A DNA stretch of 64,000 nt, from assembly GCF_000633535.1 (NCBI RefSeq), contig NZ_AYMR01000011.1:124001-188000 (forward strand). The letters are read 5' to 3'. How positions within the stretch are numbered: position 1 is the first letter of the stretch; each line of letters starts with the position of its first letter. Below are positions 59,622 to 64,000 of the stretch, piece by piece. A model generated the notes under the pieces. That model was given only the letters and a program-made list of their open reading frames with translations. It was not told the DNA's origin and made no database searches. The position numbers were made by a program, and so were the translations under genes. The DNA comes from Leifsonia aquatica H1aii. Lineage in GTDB: Bacteria; Actinomycetota; Actinomycetes; Actinomycetales; Microbacteriaceae.

Positions 59622-60665
59622 CTACTTCGAGACGAGCGTCAGCGTCATCGTCGAGGCGTAGGTACCCGCCGGGGTGCCGGACGGAGCGACGAGCTTCAGA
59701 TCTGCGCTGAGGCTGGTCGCACCGGTTCCGGTGCCTGCGGGGGCGGACGCGAAACCGCTGAAGGCGGTCGCGTCTCCGGCGACGTGCTCGGTCCCCGCGA
59801 CCACGCCTCCCGGGTTCGTGGCGATCGTCGGCTTCACGCCGAGCTGCTTCGCGTCGATGGTCTTCGACGCGTCGGCGCCGTTCACGAAGTTCGTCGTGCT
59901 GGCGATGAGGTTCCAGCCCGGCTTGCTGACGACGCGCTGGTCGTCGACCGTGAACGCCGGCAGGGTGCCGGTCGAGGTGGAGAGACCGTTGACCAGGCTG
60001 GCCGCCCCGAGGGTCGCCTTGGCGCCCGCGGGGACGACGAGGCTGAGGTTGCCGTCGACGCCCTGGGCGATGGTGGTCGCCTCGAGCGCGATGTCGCCGG
60101 TCTTGGTGCCCGTGTCGGGGTTGGTCGGGTTGGACGCCCCGGTCTCGAACGTGTAGGCACCCGTGCCCGCAGTCACGTGGGCGGTGAAGAACCACACACC
60201 GCTCGCCGCCAGGTTGATGCCGTTGTCCTTGGTGCACGCGACGCCGACCGAGTAGTCGCCGCCGTTCGCCTTGATGGGGGCGGTGGTTCCGCGCTCCTGG
60301 AGCTGGGGCGTGATGTCCGGTCCGGCCACCTTGCCGCCGATGAGGGGGATCGGAGCCCAGGCCCGGTAGTTGGCCGGGGTGCGCTCGTTGCCCAGGTCGG
60401 CCCAGAACGTGGCGGCCGCCGTGGCGTCGGCCGAGCAGGTGAACGGCGCGTACGGGTCGGTCCCGTTCATCGACAGGCTGATGTCGTCGGCCCACTGGAT
60501 GGTCGCGGTCTTGGCGACGAAGCCGCCGTCGCCGTCATTGCTGAACAGGTGGACGGGGGCGTCGGACGGCGCTGCCGCCGCATTGGCCGCACCCGCGGCG
60601 CCGACGACGAGGCCGGCGGCGGTGACGAGCGTCGCGGTGGCCGCGGCGATCTTGGTGATCTTCAT
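59622..60665 (-). CDS. WxL-type secreted surface protein
   Basis: 347 residues. Sec signal peptide ending AANAAAA. Beta-rich mature chain with two Cys (FTCSAD, VACTKDNG). The C-terminal part has the WxL arrangement: LPAFTVDDQRVVSKPGWNLI (W251-N-L253), STTNF, and at the very end SGTPAGTYASTMTLTLVSK, the usual place of the second motif. No TM, lipobox or LPXTG. Likely held non-covalently at the cell surface by the DUF916 partner. Confidence 0.7.
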   Translation of the reverse strand: MKITKIAAATATLVTAAGLVVGAAGAANAAAAPSDAPVHLFSNDGDGGFVAKTATIQWADDISLSMNGTDPYAPFTCSADATAAATFWADLGNERTPANYRAWAPIPLIGGKVAGPDITPQLQERGTTAPIKANGGDYSVGVACTKDNGINLAASGVWFFTAHVTAGTGAYTFETGASNPTNPDTGTKTGDIALEATTIAQGVDGNLSLVVPAGAKATLGAASLVNGLSTSTGTLPAFTVDDQRVVSKPGWNLIASTTNFVNGADASKTIDAKQLGVKPTIATNPGGVVAGTEHVAGDATAFSGFASAPAGTGTGATSLSADLKLVAPSGTPAGTYASTMTLTLVSK

Positions 60666-60695
60666 TGTCTTCTCTCTCGCGTTCGGGTCGGAGGA

Positions 60696-61793
60696 TCAGG
60701 AGGGGAAGTTGGCCCGCAGGACCGTGGTGTTGGTGGGGGCGAGGAAGCCGAACTTCGACTTCACGGCTCCGGACGTACCCGCAAGGGTGCCGAAGTTCGT
60801 CAGGCTCTTGCCCTTGGTCGGGTCGAGCAGAGCGGCGAGGTTCGGGTCGTACGTCGCGCTCGAGTTGTCCAGACGCGCGAACTCGGCGACCAGGTACGTG
60901 TCGCGGCCCCAGGTGGAGTCGTTGTAGTAGGCCGCGTTCGGGACGAGGGCGTTGCCCGAGCCGGTGAACGGAGCCGTGGTGCCGAGGGCGCTGCCCAGGG
61001 TGGAGGAGCCGGTGCGGTTCTGCGCGGCGCCGTTCTTCTGCGCGACCCAGCTGGCCACCGAGAACGGGATGATCTGGCCCGGCTGGCTGAGCACGGTGCC
61101 GTCGTTCTCGGCGAGGGTGCTGTCGTTGACGCACGAACCGATCGAGCTGACGCCGATCGCCGACAGGAAGAACTTGCGGGTGCCGGACGCGGCCTGCGGA
61201 AGCACGGGCTTGATCGCGACGCCGTTGATCGTGGTGAGCGAGCAGTTGTAGATCTGGGTGAGCTGAGCGGTGCTGAGCTGCTCGAGACCCGCGCCGGTCC
61301 CCGGTGCGATGGCGTACGAGACGGCGTCGCGACCGAACGGCACGTACGCGAGCGGGCCGCTGGCGTTCTGCGCCGAGCCGGGACCCGAGGACGAGCGGGC
61401 GATGTCGACCTGGCTGGGGATGAGGGCCGGCGGGGTGGTGTTGCCCGAGACGGCGAAGGGGGTCTTGCCGTCGATGGACTTGGCGAGCGCCTTCACGCCG
61501 TCGCCGGAACCGGCCGGGCGTGCGAAGTAGGGGCCGAAGGGCTTGGTCTGGATGGCGGCCGACCCGAAGGCGTCGTACGAGGCGACGTTTCCGCTGGCCG
61601 AGCTGGCGCGCACGTTGACGCCGGTCACGGTGGTGCCGTTGACGAGCGCGTTGGCGACATCCTGGAGGGTGTCCGAGCCGACCAGCACGTAGCTGTTCGA
61701 CACGGGGTCGGCGTTCGCCGGCGTGGCGAGCACGAGACCGGCGACGGCGGTGCCGACGACAGCGCAGACGGCCGCAGCCTTCTTGATCTTCAC
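60696..61793 (-). CDS. PstS-like phosphate-binding protein without lipobox
   Basis: 365 residues; GTG with AAAGGA upstream. Sec signal peptide (AVVGTAVAGLVLATPANA) cleaved after ANA, no lipobox Cys. PBP-like fold: YVLVGSDTLQDVANALVNG, IDIARSSSGPGS-type phosphate-binding loop (VDIARSSSGPGS), FGRDAVSYAIAPG and SGTRKFFLSAIG. A monoderm binding protein normally needs a lipid anchor, so this one is either released or held by the WxL/DUF916 proteins. Confidence 0.8.
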   Translation of the reverse strand: MKIKKAAAVCAVVGTAVAGLVLATPANADPVSNSYVLVGSDTLQDVANALVNGTTVTGVNVRASSASGNVASYDAFGSAAIQTKPFGPYFARPAGSGDGVKALAKSIDGKTPFAVSGNTTPPALIPSQVDIARSSSGPGSAQNASGPLAYVPFGRDAVSYAIAPGTGAGLEQLSTAQLTQIYNCSLTTINGVAIKPVLPQAASGTRKFFLSAIGVSSIGSCVNDSTLAENDGTVLSQPGQIIPFSVASWVAQKNGAAQNRTGSSTLGSALGTTAPFTGSGNALVPNAAYYNDSTWGRDTYLVAEFARLDNSSATYDPNLAALLDPTKGKSLTNFGTLAGTSGAVKSKFGFLAPTNTTVLRANFPS

Positions 61794-61870
61794 TCTGGTT
61801 CCTTTCGGGTTGGGCGCGGACCGGTCGGAACGCGCTCGTCGGGCGGTTGCGCGCCCGAGTTCTGGTGCCG

Positions 61871-64000
61871 TCACGGGAACCGCCGGAGGCGGGCGATGAC
61901 GGGGACGGCGCCGGCCGCGGCGAGGCCGCCGAGCAGTCCGCCGGGGAGGACCGCGGCGAGAGCGCCGGTGTCCGGGTCTTTCGCGGTCTTAGCGCCGCTG
62001 AGGCTGCCTGCGGCGTCGCCGAGGGCCTGCGGGGTGGACGGAGCCGATACGGGCTCGGCGGTCACTCCGGAGGATCCGTCGCCGCCGAAGCCCCCCGTGG
62101 TGCCGTTCCCTGCGGACGAGCCGTTGCCCCCGCCGTCGTCCGGAGAGTCCAGCGACGCTCCGGACTGGATCGCCGCCGCCGCCGCGATGGCCTGCGCCTT
62201 CCAGGCCGCGGGGATGGGCGCGTAGCCCGGCGGCAGCTGGCCCGCCTCGACGCCCGGGGTCTGGCCGGTCGTCGCCGCGTACCGGATGAACGCCGCGTAG
62301 TCGGCACGCGTGGCGGCATCCCCGCGGGCCGGGTTGGTCGCGGCGTAGACGGGCATCGCGAGCGGGTACGCCGCGGCGGCCGACTTCGCGACGGAGCCCG
62401 CCGGATCGTACTCGACGACCTGGGACTGCCCGGCGACCGGAGTCATCGCGGTCGCCGCAGCGGTGAGGCTCTGCGTCGTCGGCGTCACGAACTGGCCCGC
62501 GGCGTTGCGGAGGGAGGCGGTGACGACCTGGTACTTCGCGGCGGAGCTCGTGTCCGTCAGGCCGAGGACCTTCTGATAGCCGGGCAGGCTGCGCACGCTC
62601 TTGCCGTACTTGGGCGGCGTCGCCTGCGGATCCCACGCGCCCAGCACTTGCCCGTCGCCGCGCAGCGTGAGGTACGCCGACTGGTCGAGATCGTTGGTGT
62701 ACGGCCGCCACGTCACGAGGTTGATCTCGGCGGCGCCGTTCACGCCCGGCTGGATCACCGGGTCGGCCTTCGGGAAGTCGTCCCGCGGCAGCTCCAGGGC
62801 CTCACCGGTCGGGTTGCGCTTCGCGTCGGTCGAGGAGTTCGGGTTGACGCTCATCCCCCAGGGGTCGGCCGCCCCGGCGAGGAACGCCTTCGCGTCGGGG
62901 TCGGCGAGCACGTAGCGCCAGAGCTGATAGGCGGCGTCCGAACGTCCCTGCGGGACCAGTAGATCGGCCACGGAGGGCGCGACGATCGCCTGGAACTTCC
63001 AGTCGGGGATGTCGGAGTTCACGTCGAGGAACTCCGGGTCGAGCAGCAGGTTTCGGGGATTCGCTCCGAGGTGCTTCTTGTCGGCGTAGGTCGGCAGAGC
63101 GTCGAGGTACGACGACGTGAGCAGCTTGGCCAGAAGACGCGGGGTGAGCTTGAGGGAGTCGAACGTGAGCCCGGCCTTGTCGGTCTGCTCGGCCGGCGTC
63201 CCGTCGCCCGCCGAGGGCGCACGGTCGATCGCGAACGAGATCGCCAGGCCGCCGACGGCGACCGGAGCGTAGCGGAGCTCGTCCTGTTCGCCGCCGAGCG
63301 CGCGGGAGGTCAGGGCGAGCGGCGCGGAGTCCGCGTTGTTGGCGGCCGCGGCGGCGTCGGACTCGGCACTGTTGCTCATCGTGTAGATCGCGCCGCCTTG
63401 GGAGTTGCACAGTACGGGCTGCCAGGACGAGACGGCCCCGGCGACGAGCTCGCTCCCGCGGAGTTGACGCTCGGCCGCACCCATGTTGCAGGAGATCCCG
63501 AGCGGCTTGAACGTCAACTTGAAGGCGATGTTGTGCTTCCAGGCGTCCCAGCGCAGACCCGACTGCGTGATGTGCGACTCGCCCGAGTCGCCCGTGCCGC
63601 GCGGGATGATCACGAGCCAGCAGGTCTGCGGGGCGGTCGTCGAGCCGCTCTTCACCGGCGTCCCGCAACCGAGGCCGTTGGCCTGGAGCGCCGTCTGCAC
63701 CTCGAAGCGCACCGAGCCCTTGCCGTTCGACGCGGAGCCGGCCCAGGGGACCTCGTTGGACTGTCCGGGGTTGAAGAACTCGTTGACGTTGACGTTGATG
63801 CCGTTCTGCTTCCCGTTCTCGATCGACGTGACCACGGTGCCGTCGACACTCGTGAACGGGATGGAGGTGTAGCCCGGCGCGAACGGGCCCCGGCGCGGGA
63901 TCGAGTACTTCTCGTCCTGCGTCGCGACCGTGTCGTCGGTGACGAAGCCGTCGCGCTGGGCGCCCGGGCTGTTGAAGGCGCCGTACTGACAGGTGGTGCG
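61871..64000 (-). CDS. Large anchored PstS-like surface protein (5' end beyond window)
   Basis: 709 residues visible, open at the right edge. Extended beta regions with several Cys, then a PBP-like part: VAVGGLAISFAIDRAPSAGD, LTPRLLAKLLTSSYLDALP, DPEFLDVNSDIPDW, LLVPQGRSDAAYQLWRYVLA. A Gly/Ser/Asn linker and a C-terminal TM helix (LAAVLPGGLLGGLAAAGAVP) with a basic end follow. Resembles PstS-like proteins carrying long N-terminal additions. Next gene follows after 77 bp. Confidence 0.7.
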   Translation of the reverse strand, partial: RTTCQYGAFNSPGAQRDGFVTDDTVATQDEKYSIPRRGPFAPGYTSIPFTSVDGTVVTSIENGKQNGINVNVNEFFNPGQSNEVPWAGSASNGKGSVRFEVQTALQANGLGCGTPVKSGSTTAPQTCWLVIIPRGTGDSGESHITQSGLRWDAWKHNIAFKLTFKPLGISCNMGAAERQLRGSELVAGAVSSWQPVLCNSQGGAIYTMSNSAESDAAAAANNADSAPLALTSRALGGEQDELRYAPVAVGGLAISFAIDRAPSAGDGTPAEQTDKAGLTFDSLKLTPRLLAKLLTSSYLDALPTYADKKHLGANPRNLLLDPEFLDVNSDIPDWKFQAIVAPSVADLLVPQGRSDAAYQLWRYVLADPDAKAFLAGAADPWGMSVNPNSSTDAKRNPTGEALELPRDDFPKADPVIQPGVNGAAEINLVTWRPYTNDLDQSAYLTLRGDGQVLGAWDPQATPPKYGKSVRSLPGYQKVLGLTDTSSAAKYQVVTASLRNAAGQFVTPTTQSLTAAATAMTPVAGQSQVVEYDPAGSVAKSAAAAYPLAMPVYAATNPARGDAATRADYAAFIRYAATTGQTPGVEAGQLPPGYAPIPAAWKAQAIAAAAAIQSGASLDSPDDGGGNGSSAGNGTTGGFGGDGSSGVTAEPVSAPSTPQALGDAAGSLSGAKTAKDPDTGALAAVLPGGLLGGLAAAGAVPVIARLRRFP

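Noticed and set aside
59505-62225. A 906-codon open frame antisense to the WxL-type and PstS-like genes
   Set aside because: Gly/Arg/Val-rich shadow; the opposite strand shows signal peptides and family motifs.
1-64000. tRNA, rRNA, CRISPR arrays, insertion sequences, prophage or integrase genes, riboswitches
   Set aside because: Looked for and not seen; no recognisable transposase, spaced repeats or cloverleaf sequences. A covariance-model scan would be decisive for small RNAs.

Overview
This 64 kb window is uniformly GC-rich chromosomal DNA with actinobacterial gene content: SagB-like and DUF347 membrane proteins, DipZ, DUF6328, DUF4287, HdeD and a DtxR/IdeR-type iron box. Many starts are GTG and there are numerous TetR regulators. 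The family is most likely Microbacteriaceae (Leifsonia/Microbacterium-like); the genus cannot be settled from sequence reading alone. I saw no tRNA, rRNA, CRISPR array, insertion sequence or phage gene. About 73 coding sequences are called, two of them cut by the window edges.

Layout. 0-6 kb: tail of an Ig-like surface protein, a dGTPase, membrane proteins, an Imm-5-like protein, and a MerR regulator fused to a peroxiredoxin with a monooxygenase-like gene behind it. 5.9-10.7 kb: an OmpR-type two-component system between two paralogous DUF347 membrane proteins, with a PAP2 phosphatase and a DedA protein; a shared 20-bp motif lies upstream of all four membrane genes. 10.7-15 kb: TetR and a divergent 2-oxoacid dehydrogenase operon (E1 alpha, E1 beta, E2). 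15-18.3 kb: orphan SagB-like oxidoreductase, then a fasciclin lipoprotein divergent from dipZ, with two mirror-image ECF-type promoters between them. 18.5-23.9 kb: AraC regulator and an iron-box-controlled siderophore ABC importer. 24-28.4 kb: GH3 glycosidase plus MFS transporter, opposed by a regulator with two TetR modules in one chain. 28.5-39.3 kb: small enzymes and regulators (WYL/VOC pair, TetR/acetyltransferase, two AraC, ECF sigma with a membrane partner, YceI, esterase). 39.4-46.6 kb: ATP-dependent DNA ligase, HdeD, TetR/MFS efflux pair, and a divergent RimB-like protease / RimK-like ligase pair. 46.7-52.2 kb: assorted enzymes, zinc-finger proteins, a bicupin and tandem lipoproteins. 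52.2-53.4 kb: a lower-GC patch of small overlapping reading frames with tandem palindromes. 53.5-55.7 kb: methyltransferase, hexapeptide-repeat protein, membrane protein and RHH-like protein.

55.8-64 kb is the most unusual region. It is one minus-strand run reading from a very large anchored PstS-like protein (cut at the right edge) through a secreted PstS-like protein, a WxL-type surface protein, a DUF916-type WxL partner, a second anchored Ig-like protein and a sortase-fold membrane protein whose catalytic His, Cys and Arg all appear replaced, to PstB. Overlapping or close gene junctions suggest co-expression. I read it as a surface-displayed phosphate-capture assembly coupled to a Pst importer. 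Other leads: the RimB/RimK pair with a C-terminal RCK_C domain on RimK, the divergent SigK-like promoters of fasciclin/dipZ, the two-component membrane module, and the MerR-peroxiredoxin gene with a perfect internal ribosome binding site.
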